From Raineyella sp. LH-20 (GTDB lineage: Bacteria > Actinomycetota > Actinomycetes > Propionibacteriales > Propionibacteriaceae): a stretch of DNA of 64,000 bases. Numbering within the stretch: position 1 is the stretch's first letter; each line of letters starts with the position of its first letter. The notes below the pieces were generated by a model, which saw only the letters and a program-made list of their open reading frames with translations, was not told the DNA's origin and ran no database searches. Position numbers and translations under genes: made by a program. The stretch is taken from NCBI RefSeq assembly GCF_033110965.1, contig NZ_CP137003.1, positions 1,240,001 through 1,304,000 on the forward strand, written 5' to 3'. This document shows, piece by piece, positions 25,615 to 33,932 of this stretch.

Positions 25615-26688
25615 TCAGCCGATCGAGCCGGCTGCCCCGGTGGGGACGACGGTCGATTCGACCAGTCGACCGTCGCTGAACGCTGCGGCGATCTCCGCCC
25701 GGGGCCGTCCGGAGGCGCAGAGCGCGGCCAGCAGGATCCTGGCCTGGCCCGGACGCAGGGAGCGCGAGTGGATGGCGCCCGCGGCGGCAAGATCGGCGCC
25801 GCCGCCACCGCCGCCGTAGCTGGCGACCAGCGGCCCTTCGGGCACTCGACTGGACACCACCACCGGCACGCCGGCAGCAGTGCAACGGCGTACGCCCTCG
25901 ACGACCTCGGGGGAGGCGTTGCCCGATCCCAGGGCGGCGAGCACCACTCCGTCGGCGCCTGCCCGGAGACTCGTCTCGAGGTGCAGCGCGTCGACGCCGG
26001 GATGGACGGCCACGATGTCGATCCGGACAGCGGCGACCGAGCCGGGCAAATGTGGTCGGCCAGCGAGAGTCTGCGACCCGGCGGGAGTGTCGTGCCGGCC
26101 CGTGGGAGGCGTGGGCGACCCGATGGGGGGAGTGGGCGACCCGGCGGGAGTGGGCGACCCGGCGACCCGGAAGGCGTCCGACTCGTCCGTGCTGTGCTTG
26201 TACGCCGTCCACGCCGGCAGCAGACGGTCACCGAAGGCGATGACCACAGCCGGCTCTCCCGCGGGGTGATCCGTGATGGCCCTGATCGCCGCCGCGACGT
26301 TGCGTGGGCCGTCCGGCTGCGGATGGTCCGCCGTACGTTGCGCGCCGGTGAACACGACGGGCTTCGGGCTGCGGTGCTGAAGGTCGACCAGCAGTGCGGT
26401 CTCCTCCATCGCATCGGTGCCGTGCAGGACGATGACCCCGTCCACAGCGTCGTCGGCGAGCTGTTCGCCGACGGCATCGCTGATCCGCTGCATGTCACGC
26501 AGCGTCAGGGCCGAGGAGTCCTTCGCCATCAGATCGACCAGGCGGAGGTCGGCCGAAGCCGCCGGGAAGAGGGCGAGCAGGTCGTGCCCCCCGAGGGCCG
26601 GGGCGCTCGTGCCGTCGGCACTCCGCCGGCTGGCGATCGTGCCCCCGGTGGCGATGACGGCGATGAGCCGATCCGCAGTACGCATCAT
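25615..26688 (-). CDS. L-asparaginase, type I/II family, with a Pro-Gly repeat insertion
   Basis: Hydrolyses asparagine to aspartate and ammonia. The 357-residue protein has the first catalytic threonine in AVIATGGTIAS and the second Thr-Asp pair in VIVLHGTDAMEET, and VVFTGAQR is also conserved. There is no signal peptide, so it is cytoplasmic. Between about residues 173 and 215 lies a low-complexity stretch of repeated GSPTPP-like units, from an in-frame minisatellite at about 26060-26170. It falls before the conserved SVAAVRIDIVAVHPG segment and would form an exposed loop. Confidence 0.85.
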   Translation of the reverse strand: MMRTADRLIAVIATGGTIASRRSADGTSAPALGGHDLLALFPAASADLRLVDLMAKDSSALTLRDMQRISDAVGEQLADDAVDGVIVLHGTDAMEETALLVDLQHRSPKPVVFTGAQRTADHPQPDGPRNVAAAIRAITDHPAGEPAVVIAFGDRLLPAWTAYKHSTDESDAFRVAGSPTPAGSPTPPIGSPTPPTGRHDTPAGSQTLAGRPHLPGSVAAVRIDIVAVHPGVDALHLETSLRAGADGVVLAALGSGNASPEVVEGVRRCTAAGVPVVVSSRVPEGPLVASYGGGGGGADLAAAGAIHSRSLRPGQARILLAALCASGRPRAEIAAAFSDGRLVESTVVPTGAAGSIG

Positions 26689-26761
26689 GCGAGCGACTGT
26701 ACGTCCACGCCTGCGGGACCCGTTGCGGAGTGCCCGACGCTCCAGATGGCTGGCCGTGGCG

Positions 26762-27613
26762 TCACCGCGCGTACTGGCCGGCCTCTGTTCCCAAGACGTT
26801 GAGCAGGGCCAGCGCCTCGGCGCTGGGAGAGCCCGGTTGCGCGCTGTAGAGCACGAGATGCTGGTCGCTGTCGGCGAGCATGAGGGTGTCGCAGTCGAGC
26901 GTGACGTCCCCGACGACCGGGTGGCGGAAGGTCTTGGTGAGCATCGGCGGTGCCTGCACGTCGTGCCGGTCCCAGAGCCGAGCGAAGTCGGTGCTGCCGT
27001 CGCGGAGGTCGTCGACGAGGCCACGTACGGCCGGGTCCGCCGGGTAGCGGGCGAGTGTGGTGCGCAGCTGCATCACCACGCTCAGGCGGAACTCGGCGAT
27101 GTCGGACACCCCGTACAGTGCGGCACCGGTGCCCTGCGGGCCGAGAAAGGCCCGGCGTGCGAGGTTGCGGTCGGCTGGGGCGAGCGGGGCGAAGTCCTCC
27201 ATCAGTGCCGCTGCGAGATCGTTCCAGGCGAGCACCTCGAACGCAGCGGACGTCACGATGCCGGCCGTCTGCGGCAGCCGCTCGAGCAGGGCGCGGATGC
27301 TCGGACGTACGTCGCGCCGGTGCAGCCCGGTCCGGTTCGGTGCGGTCCCCGCCAGGACGTGGAGGTGGTCGGACTCGGCGTCGGTGAGCCGCAGCGCGCC
27401 GGCGATCGCGGCCAGGACGTCGGCCGAGGGTCGTGGCGCGCGCCCCTGCTCGAGACGGACGTAGTACTCGGTGGAGATGTGTGCCAGGACCGCGACCTCC
27501 TCCCGACGCAGGCCCGGCGTACGACGTCGCGGGCCCGAGGGCAGGCCCACATCCTGCGGACGCAGCCGCTCGCGGCGGCTGCGAAGGAATGCCCCGAGAT
27601 CCTGCTTGTCCAT
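26762..27613 (-). CDS. XRE-family regulator with MmyB-like ligand-binding domain
   Basis: A 283-residue regulator. The helix-turn-helix domain (about 5-70) contains RTPGLRREEVAVLAHISTEYYVRLEQGR, diagnostic of the HTH_31/MmyB group. The remaining 200 residues are the MmyB-like PAS-fold domain (EVLAWNDLAAALMEDFA, then FRHPVVGDVTLDCDTLML). In this family the domain is thought to bind fatty acids or related ligands, and the gene usually represses a divergent SDR gene. Exactly that arrangement is seen here with 27700. The start at 27613 is chosen by homology. Confidence 0.88.
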   Translation of the reverse strand: MDKQDLGAFLRSRRERLRPQDVGLPSGPRRRTPGLRREEVAVLAHISTEYYVRLEQGRAPRPSADVLAAIAGALRLTDAESDHLHVLAGTAPNRTGLHRRDVRPSIRALLERLPQTAGIVTSAAFEVLAWNDLAAALMEDFAPLAPADRNLARRAFLGPQGTGAALYGVSDIAEFRLSVVMQLRTTLARYPADPAVRGLVDDLRDGSTDFARLWDRHDVQAPPMLTKTFRHPVVGDVTLDCDTLMLADSDQHLVLYSAQPGSPSAEALALLNVLGTEAGQYAR

Positions 27614-27699
27614 ATGCCCAGTGTGTACGCGGCCGAGGCTGCGGAGGGTGGTACCGCCTGTGCCTGTCTCCGACGGGCAGCCTGACGGACGCTGGAGGC

Positions 27700-28491
27700 A
27701 TGGCACACACCACGAACACCGCCGTCAGCGCGCCCGTCGGGCTACTGGCCGGCAAGGTCATCTTCATCACCGGCGCCAGCCGCGGCATCGGGGAAGCCGC
27801 CGCCCGGCTCTTCGCCGCCGAGGGCGCCACGGTCGTGCTCGCCGCACGCAGCACCGATGCCCTCGAGCGCATCGTGACCGAGATCCGCGCCGGCGGCGGC
27901 ACCGCCGACGCCGTCACCCTGGACCTGGCCGACCGGGCGAGCATCCGCGCGGCGGTCGAGCGCGTCGACGACCTGCACGGGCGGTTGGACGGCGCCTTCA
28001 ACAATGCGGGCGTGGCCCAGCAGCCCGGCCCGGTCGACGCGACCAGCGACGAGGACATCGACACCCAGTTCACCGTGAACTTCCGGTCGCACTGGACCGC
28101 CATGAACGCCGAGGTCGCGCTCATGCGGCGTAGTGGCGGCGGGGCGATCGTCAACACCTCCAGCATCGGCGCCCGCCGCGCCAACTCCGGCCTGGCCGCC
28201 TACGGGGCCATGAAGCGCGCGCTCAACAGTCTCACCGAGACCGCCGCGGTCGACCTGGCCCCCGCCGGCATCCGGGTCAACGGCATCACGCCTGGCGGCA
28301 CCTCCACGGACATGGTCGACGAGTGGGAAGCGGCCGCCCCGGGGACCATCGAGCGGATCAGCGCGACCATCCCGCTGGGACGGATGGCCGAGCCCCGGGA
28401 GGTCGCCGAGGCCGCCGCATGGCTCCTCAGTGACCGCGCCTCGTTCGTGACCGGCGCGATCCTCCCGGTCGACGGTGGAGCGGGCGCCTGA
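27700..28491 (+). CDS. SDR-family oxidoreductase
   Basis: Classical short-chain dehydrogenase of 263 residues. The cofactor motif ITGASRGIGEAA lies at 24-35, FNNAGVA at about 103, the catalytic serine in VNTSSIGA, and YGAMK (Tyr-x3-Lys) follows. VDGGAGA at the C-terminus is typical. GCTGGAGGC precedes the ATG. It is divergent from the XRE-MmyB regulator, with 86 bp between the starts. Probably an NAD(P)H oxidoreductase for small alcohols or ketones; the substrate is unknown. Confidence 0.85.
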   Translation: MAHTTNTAVSAPVGLLAGKVIFITGASRGIGEAAARLFAAEGATVVLAARSTDALERIVTEIRAGGGTADAVTLDLADRASIRAAVERVDDLHGRLDGAFNNAGVAQQPGPVDATSDEDIDTQFTVNFRSHWTAMNAEVALMRRSGGGAIVNTSSIGARRANSGLAAYGAMKRALNSLTETAAVDLAPAGIRVNGITPGGTSTDMVDEWEAAAPGTIERISATIPLGRMAEPREVAEAAAWLLSDRASFVTGAILPVDGGAGA

Positions 28492-28729
28492 GAAGCGGGT
28501 GCCAGGCTCTACCGGGCGTGACGAGATGATCATGAAGGCACCGGACTATTGGATGAGCCACTACGTCCTGGCGACCGACCCCACATTCAACGGCAGGGTC
28601 TATCGGATGCTCTCCCACCCTCGACAAGCCGCCGCGCTGGTCGGTGATTGGTTCACGCGCTCGCTGACACCCACAACGGATCAGGAGATGTCACCGGCAA
28701 CAACCGCATCGCGACGCGGACTCAACGGC

Positions 28730-29191
28730 TCAGCGACCGAACAGGTAGAGGAGCTCAGCCACGCCCCAGACCCCGGCGATGGCGAGGAGCGGCCACTTGA
28801 AATCCGAGTCGATGAGCACATTCACGACCGCCATCGTTCCGATCGAAGCGGCCCCGGCGATCGCTGTGACGACAGCGGCGGCCGGCGAGCGCCGTCGGAT
28901 CCCCGACTGCGCGACATAGACAGTCAGGACACCGGTCGCGATCACGTATCCGCCGAGCACCCAGAAGACCTGCCTGAGCCACGTGGCAATCGCCGGAGCC
29001 ACCGCCTGGATCTGTGAGAGCGATGCACCGACGTACCGCGCGTCTTCCGGCAGGAGCGACGGGCGGAAGGCTGCGAAGTACATCCCGATCACGACCAGAA
29101 CGATCCCGAACGCCGTCAGCAGGATGGCCGAGAAAGGTTGGGCGCGTTCGACTACCTGTGCCCGCTTCCGCCCACGATCTGCGCTTCCCAT
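28730..29191 (-). CDS. Four-helix membrane protein, function unknown
   Basis: A 153-residue protein with four predicted transmembrane helices (about 20-40, 65-85, 95-118 and 125-145) and a short basic N-terminus (MGSADRGRKRAQ). No domain is recognised. The chosen start at 29191 lacks a clear ribosome binding site. It lies between two stretches without genes, 28492-28729 (nothing recognisable) and 29192-29354, next to a transposase-like remnant, so this may be an acquired or relic region. Confidence 0.6.
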   Translation of the reverse strand: MGSADRGRKRAQVVERAQPFSAILLTAFGIVLVVIGMYFAAFRPSLLPEDARYVGASLSQIQAVAPAIATWLRQVFWVLGGYVIATGVLTVYVAQSGIRRRSPAAAVVTAIAGAASIGTMAVVNVLIDSDFKWPLLAIAGVWGVAELLYLFGR

Positions 29192-29280
29192 GCTGTCTCC
29201 AGTCGAAGTCGGCTCCACACAACGCACTGACAGCTGCCGGACCGAAACGGGCCAGGATCTCCCCCCTAACCCCTGGATCC

Positions 29281-29331
29281 TTCGCACGGGTGCAGTGTTC
29301 GCACGATTGCAGTGTTCGCACGATTGCAGTG
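29281..29331. repeat. 17-bp tandem repeat
   Basis: TGCAGTGTTCGCACGAT occurs at 29291 and 29308, with partial copies before (TTCGCACG at 29281) and after (TGCAGTG at 29325). Non-coding. It borders the transposase-like remnant. Confidence 0.75.
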
Positions 29332-29354
29332 AAGTAGAGCGCTAGCACACTAGC

Positions 29355-29462
29355 ATTCTTGACGGCGGCTCCGCCCTCGGCTTCCGCAACCTCACGAACG
29401 ACATTGCGCGCAGCATGCTCGAAGCAGGAGGCTTCAGACCCGCGCTACCGCCTCAACCATGA
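29355..29462 (+). pseudogene. Possible 3' remnant of a transposase gene
   Basis: An open stretch of 35 codons ending in TGA reads LGFRNLTNDIARSMLEAGGF followed by RPALPPQP. This resembles the C-terminal end of some actinobacterial transposases, but I am working from memory of that motif. It has no start codon and nothing upstream continues the frame. If right, an insertion sequence once sat beside dnaB and only its end survives. Confidence 0.4.
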
Positions 29463-29471
29463 GGAGTCCGT

Positions 29472-32147
29472 TCAGTGCGCCATGTCGGTGAACCGGGAGT
29501 AGTGGCCCTGGAAGGCCACCGTCACCGTCTTGGTCGGGCCGTTACGGTGCTTGGCGACGATGATGTCGGCCTCACCGACGCGGCTGGAGTCGTCCTTGTT
29601 GTAGTAGTCGTCGCGGTGGACGAGGATGATCACGTCCGCGTCCTGCTCCAGCGAGCCGGACTCACGCAGGTCGGAGACCGACGGGCGCTTGTCGTCGCGC
29701 TTCTCCGGGTTACGGTTCAGCTGCGAGATCGCGATCACCGGCAGCTCCAGCTCCTTGGCCAGCAGCTTCATCTGCCGGGAGAACTCGGAGACCTCCAACT
29801 GTCGGGACTCGACCTTCTTGCCGGAGCTCATCAGCTGCAGGTAGTCGAGCACGATCAGCTTCAGGTCGTGCTGCTGCTTGAGCCGGCGGGCCTTGGCGCG
29901 GATCTCCATCATCGTCAGGTTGGGGGAGTCGTCCACAAACAGCGGCGCCGACCCGATCAGGCTCGCCTTGCCGGAGACCCGGTCCCACTCGTCACTCGAC
30001 ATGGTGCCCTGGCGCATGTGCGACAGCGGCACCGACGCCTCGGCCGAGAGCATCCGCATGGTGATCTCGGTCTGGTTCATCTCGAGGGAGAAGATGCACG
30101 AGGTCAGGCCGTGCTTGATCGAGGCAGACCGGCAGATGTCCAGCCCCAGCGTGCTGTTGTGGGTCGGAATCATCGACTCGGTCGCCAGGTAGAGATGCTC
30201 GGCATTGTCGACCTGCACGCAGCGTACGGGCACTGAGTCGATGCGCTCGACCGCCGTGACGTACCGCGTGTCGGTGCGGGATGTGCGCCGGCTGACCGGA
30301 GCCTGCAGTGCTGCCTTGCGCGAGAGGTGGAAGACCCGGGCGTCAGGCGTGAAGTTCAGGAGATAGGCGGTGCTCCGCGCCGCGTCACGACCACGGACCG
30401 CTTTCGTCCGCGCGGTGCAGCGCCATCCGAGGCTCACGACCAGTTCGCGAACGTCGTCCGCGAGTTGCTCGTCGGTGACGACGAACTGGCAGGCGCCGGC
30501 ATTCGTGACTGTGCCGTCGGTGTCCATCAAACCGCGCAGCAGTTCCAGACGCTGGGCAGCGGAAGCTCGCTGGTAGGCATCGGGAATGTGCTTGTTGCCC
30601 AAGACTCCCAAGGTCCGCAGATCTGCCTGGACGGACTCCGTACGCGATTCCCGACGCAGGCTGTGGTTCAGACCAGTCCGACGTTCGATCACCAGACCGG
30701 TGGCGCGCAGAGCGTCAACAATTTCCTGGTCCGCCGTGACGAAGCGAGCCCCGTCCGTGTGGCCGTCTCCCAACCACACCCCCAAGGCGTATGGAGGGAC
30801 CGGGAGCTGCGCTTCAGGAAGATCGAGCGGTGCACAGGTGCGTACGGCCCAGTTGGCGCGACCGTCGGCGCATCGGACAGACGCGGCCATCACCTCAGTG
30901 GTGACTGTGATCGGGTCGGTTGTGTGGGCGGGCACGGGGGCCGTGCGTGCGTGCAGCCGGGTCAGCATCTCGCGTCGGGAGTAGGCAGGCGCGCCCCAGG
31001 TGTACGAGCGCGAGGGGCCCTGGACCTGGACGGGGAGACGGCCCTGCACGCGCCCGCGGCCGACGGCGTGGAGCGTATTGCGGTATTCATCGCCGACCTC
31101 GTTAAGCAGATCAGCCATGGTCACCTGACGGTCCGGTTCGCCAGTGCCGGCACTGACGAGGGCGGCCAGGGAGGCCACTCGCGGGTCTTCCGCGCGACGA
31201 TCCGAAGCGGGCCCCCAGCGTCGGATAGTGCGGTTCGTGGCATTCCACTCGTGCTCGGCATCGGCCACCACGGTCGTGCCGTCGGAGAACGTGATCCGGT
31301 AGCACGGGCGTTCGGTCATCACCTCGGTCGCCGCGACCACGGTCGTCGGAAGGCCGTTCGCGTCGAGCAGCCGGTCGCCGACGCGTACGTCACCCATGGT
31401 GGTCCACCCGGTCGGGGTGGGCAGCGGGGTGTCGAGAGCGAGCGCCTTCCCCATGCCCGGTCGGGCCGCGATGATGATCATCTGGCCCGCGTGCAGGCCG
31501 GCGGTCAGCTCGTCGAGCTCGGCGAAGCCGGTGGGGACGCCGCTCATCACGCCGCCCTGGGCCTCGATCAGCTCCATCTGGTCCATCGTCGGCTCGATCA
31601 GCTGCTCCAGCGGCTTGTAGTCCTCCGTCGTCCGCCGATCGGCGACGGCGAACATCGTGGCCTGGGCCTCGTCGACGATGTCGTCCACGTCGCCCTCGGC
31701 GTTGTAGCCGAGTTGGGCGATCTTGATCGAGGCCTGTACGAGGCGGCGCAGGACGGCCTTGTCGCGGACGATCTGGGCGTAGTAGCCGGCGTTCGCGGCG
31801 ACGGACACCGAGGCGACCAGGTCGTACAGGTAGGTGTGGCCGCCGACGCGGGCGATGTCGCCGCGCTTGGTCAGTTGCTCGGCCACGGTGATGGCGTCGG
31901 CGGGCTCGCCGAGGGAGTACAGGTGGATGATCGCGTCGAAGATCAGCTCATGGGCGGGCTTGTAGAAGTCGTCGCTGCGGACGAGCTCGATGACCTCGGC
32001 GATCGCGTCCTTGGAGATCATCATCGCGCCCAGCACGCTCTGCTCGGCAACCAGATCCTGCGGCGGCTGGCGATCGGGACCGGGCCCAGGGCGGTCAGGC
32101 TCCCGATGGTCGGCGTTCCAGGCCTGTTCCAGCCCGACGACACCCAT
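29472..32147 (-). CDS. dnaB: Replicative DNA helicase DnaB with a 430-residue intein
   Basis: Hexameric 5'-3' helicase of the replisome. The 891-residue precursor has the DnaB N-terminal domain (PQDLVAEQSVLGAMM), linker and RecA-like ATPase domain. The intein interrupts the P-loop: residues before it end GMGK and those after it begin STLGLD, so splicing restores GMGKS and yields a 461-residue helicase. Walker B (KLIVLDYLQLM) and the arginine-finger region lie in the C-extein. The start at 32147 follows AAAAGGGGGAG, and 38 earlier in-frame codons are not conserved. It is transcribed alone here. Confidence 0.96.
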   Translation of the reverse strand: MGVVGLEQAWNADHREPDRPGPGPDRQPPQDLVAEQSVLGAMMISKDAIAEVIELVRSDDFYKPAHELIFDAIIHLYSLGEPADAITVAEQLTKRGDIARVGGHTYLYDLVASVSVAANAGYYAQIVRDKAVLRRLVQASIKIAQLGYNAEGDVDDIVDEAQATMFAVADRRTTEDYKPLEQLIEPTMDQMELIEAQGGVMSGVPTGFAELDELTAGLHAGQMIIIAARPGMGKALALDTPLPTPTGWTTMGDVRVGDRLLDANGLPTTVVAATEVMTERPCYRITFSDGTTVVADAEHEWNATNRTIRRWGPASDRRAEDPRVASLAALVSAGTGEPDRQVTMADLLNEVGDEYRNTLHAVGRGRVQGRLPVQVQGPSRSYTWGAPAYSRREMLTRLHARTAPVPAHTTDPITVTTEVMAASVRCADGRANWAVRTCAPLDLPEAQLPVPPYALGVWLGDGHTDGARFVTADQEIVDALRATGLVIERRTGLNHSLRRESRTESVQADLRTLGVLGNKHIPDAYQRASAAQRLELLRGLMDTDGTVTNAGACQFVVTDEQLADDVRELVVSLGWRCTARTKAVRGRDAARSTAYLLNFTPDARVFHLSRKAALQAPVSRRTSRTDTRYVTAVERIDSVPVRCVQVDNAEHLYLATESMIPTHNSTLGLDICRSASIKHGLTSCIFSLEMNQTEITMRMLSAEASVPLSHMRQGTMSSDEWDRVSGKASLIGSAPLFVDDSPNLTMMEIRAKARRLKQQHDLKLIVLDYLQLMSSGKKVESRQLEVSEFSRQMKLLAKELELPVIAISQLNRNPEKRDDKRPSVSDLRESGSLEQDADVIILVHRDDYYNKDDSSRVGEADIIVAKHRNGPTKTVTVAFQGHYSRFTDMAH
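30156..31445 (-). other. Class 3 intein with LAGLIDADG homing endonuclease domain in DnaB
   Basis: Precursor residues 235-664. The first residue is Ala (ALALDTPLPTPTGW), not Cys or Ser, so standard N-terminal acyl shift is impossible. The Trp-Cys-Thr set of class 3 inteins is present: Trp in block B (ADAEHEW), Cys in block F (VPVRCVQVD) and Thr in block G (IPTHN), followed by extein Ser. Endonuclease blocks LGVWLGDGHTDG and LLRGLMDTDG keep both catalytic aspartates, so the element may still be mobile. It sits in the P-loop, an insertion point known for actinobacterial DnaB inteins. Confidence 0.93.
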
Positions 32148-32371
32148 GACTCCCCCTTTTCCGACGCTGCGCCCATTGCTGGGACCGACCCTAGGCGCAG
32201 GCTCTGACACTGCGCGTACGACCGCTGTGCGACGTACGTTCACTGCCGGATGACGGCGCATAGAACCTGCCGCCGGACCGTCCCTCTCGGCCGTCGGGGT
32301 TCGTCTCCGCCCGGTCCTCCGGACCGGCGGAGCTCCACCGTAGACGCTCGCAGGCCCGCTCGCCAGACCGG

Positions 32372-32620
32372 TTATCCACAGGCCATGTGGACAACCGGGG
32401 GATGCTTGTGGAGACTGTCTCTGGGTAGGGGGACAACTTGTGGACTGCCTCGGTCCGGGATCGGTCCGACCTTTGCCGACATAGCCCTGACAAGGGCTTT
32501 TAATCTTGGCTCGCGGTGGATGAAGTTTCTTTCAAGGCAATCGTCAGACCAGTGGCATCGCTGGTCTGGCAGGTTGACAGCGGCCTTGGAATGTGGCATT
32601 TCCACACGCGTTGTGTATAA
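32372..32620. promoter_or_regulatory. DnaA-box-like cluster upstream of dnaB
   Basis: Three 9-mers fit TTWTNCACA: TTATCCACA (32372-32380), TGTGGACAA in the opposite orientation (32386-32394, only 5 bp away) and TGTGTATAA (32612-32620, opposite orientation). A weaker copy is near 32439. The 693-bp gene-free region 32148-32840 also holds a relatively AT-rich stretch around 32500-32640. This could let DnaA control dnaB or form a minor DnaA-binding locus. dnaA, dnaN, gyrB and rpmH are absent, so oriC is not claimed. Confidence 0.5.
32545..32568. promoter_or_regulatory. Inverted repeat in the dnaB-csoR intergenic region
   Basis: CAGACCAG (32545-32552) and CTGGTCTG (32561-32568) form an 8-8-8 dyad. 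It may be a regulator site or short hairpin. No assignment is made. Confidence 0.5.
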
Positions 32621-32800
32621 CTCTTTCGATCCGTGGCGGTTCGATCGGGGCGTGACTACGGCGAACGAATCAAGAGATGTTGCGCCGCCGTGATCCCGTC
32701 GTGACCTTTTGTATACCGTGCCACCGAGCGGCTGTCCCCGGTGTTCGGCGGGTAGTCTGGGGGGACGATCCCCCCAGTATGCGGATCGGGGGCCGGGTGG

Positions 32801-32816
32801 ATACCCCACCGGGCAT
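32801..32816. promoter_or_regulatory. CsoR-type operator upstream of csoR
   Basis: ATACCCCACCGGGCAT keeps the ATACCCC...GGGTAT pseudo-palindrome of CsoR sites with one deviating base in the right arm. It lies 25 bp before the csoR start. Confidence 0.75.
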
Positions 32817-32840
32817 CATGGGGGTGAACGGAGGAGGTTC

Positions 32841-33362
32841 ATGATGGAAGCCGAGACGACGGCAGTCGCCGGATCGACGGACGCCACGACCTCGGTCGGG
32901 TCGGCGCCGAGCTGCTGTGGCGGCCACCGGACGACCGTTGCGGATCCCGCCCGGGTGGTCGCCCTGACCCTCGAGGAACGTACGGACGTCTCAGCGGTGG
33001 TCGATGCCGAGGACGAGGCCGTCGTGACCGACGCTCCCGCCGCACAGGAGGGTGCCGCCGGCTGCTGCGCCACCGACAACCCGTGGGGCTACGCCGACAG
33101 CAAGCAGGACTACGTCCGTCGACTGCGCCGGATCGAGGGCCAGGTCCGCGGCCTGCAGCGGATGGTCGACGAGGATCAGTACTGCATCGACATCCTGACC
33201 CAGATCTCTGCTGTCACCAAAGCCCTGGAATCGACCGCGCTGCGGCTGCTCGACGAGCACCTCTCGCACTGCGTCATGCACGCGATCGAGGCCGGCGGTG
33301 AGGAGGCCGACCAGAAGTTGGCCGAGGCCTCCGCGGCGATCGCCCGGCTCGTCCGGTCCTGA
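32841..33362 (+). CDS. csoR: CsoR-family copper-sensing repressor with long N-terminal extension
   Basis: Copper(I)-responsive repressor. The C-terminal 85 residues are a CsoR/DUF156 four-helix domain (YVRRLRRIEGQVRGLQRMV) with Cys115, His140 and Cys144, the exact C-H-C spacing that binds Cu(I). The 80-residue N-terminal extension is unusual: typical CsoR proteins are about 90-120 residues. It carries two vicinal Cys pairs (PSCCGGH and GCCATDN) that could bind metal. GGAGGAGG precedes the ATG. It is followed by copZ. Confidence 0.9.
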   Translation: MMEAETTAVAGSTDATTSVGSAPSCCGGHRTTVADPARVVALTLEERTDVSAVVDAEDEAVVTDAPAAQEGAAGCCATDNPWGYADSKQDYVRRLRRIEGQVRGLQRMVDEDQYCIDILTQISAVTKALESTALRLLDEHLSHCVMHAIEAGGEEADQKLAEASAAIARLVRS

Positions 33363-33498
33363 CCCCGACGGTGCTGCTGAGGGTGGCACGCCTCCGCTGA
33401 GCGAGTCGTCCGGCCCGGCCGGTGCGGCGTACGCTTCTCACCAGCACAACCGCCGTGGCGCCCGTTCGCCGCGACGCCGACTCCACGGGAGGACTTCC

Positions 33499-33708
33499 AT
33501 GGCCACCACCGCCTACACCGTCTCCGGCATGAGCTGCGGCCACTGCGTCACCTCGGTGACCGAGGAGGTCAGCGCCGTCGACGGCGTCACCGCGGTCGAC
33601 GTGGACCTGGAGTCCGGCCGGATGGTCGTCACCGCCGACACCATGATCACCTTCGAGGCCATCGCCGCGGCGGTGGACGAGGCGGGCTACACGGTCGTCC
33701 CGGCCTGA
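33499..33708 (+). CDS. copZ: Copper chaperone / HMA domain protein
   Basis: A 69-residue heavy-metal-associated domain with GMSCGHC, the Cu(I)-binding Cys-x2-Cys, and the usual ferredoxin-like fold blocks (VTSVTEEVSAVDGVTAVDVDLESG). It buffers cytoplasmic Cu(I) and delivers it to exporters or to CsoR. GGGAGG lies before the ATG at 33499. No CopA ATPase gene follows in the window, which is unusual for a csoR-copZ pair. Confidence 0.9.
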   Translation: MATTAYTVSGMSCGHCVTSVTEEVSAVDGVTAVDVDLESGRMVVTADTMITFEAIAAAVDEAGYTVVPA

Positions 33709-33817
33709 GGCCCGCCGGATCCTGGCTTCACTCCGGATCAGACGTCACCCCGGATCCTGGCCCATCGGCCGGGCCGGCTGCACCCCCGGGCTTGGCCGAA
33801 TCACTGATCCCGATCGC

Positions 33818-33853
33818 ATGCCCGGGTCGACCGTATGCCCGGGGTCGACCGTA
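33818..33853. repeat. 17-18-bp direct repeat after copZ
   Basis: ATGCCCGGGTCGACCGT is followed directly by ATGCCCGGGGTCGACCGT, differing by one inserted G. Non-coding, in the gap 33709-33932 between convergent genes, which otherwise contains only GC-rich sequence with repeated CGGATC. Confidence 0.65.
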
Positions 33854-33932
33854 TAGTCCATCGCGGCCCGCCGCCGGGTCCCAGTGACGCCTCGTGGTTC
33901 GCCCCGGGCCCTGCCTCAGCCCGGCGACCGGC

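Noticed and set aside
23855-26212. 785-residue minus-strand frame
   Set aside because: Antisense of the TetR and nitroreductase genes, low complexity and no domain. An artefact of GC-biased third positions.
28475-29017. 180-residue open frame after the SDR gene
   Set aside because: Its second half is antisense to the membrane protein gene, its composition changes halfway, and no domain is recognisable. The first part shows no ribosome binding site.
32148-32840. Chromosomal replication origin (oriC)
   Set aside because: Only three good DnaA boxes, no dnaA, dnaN, gyrB or rpmH nearby, and no skew computed. Kept as a DnaA-box-like cluster only.
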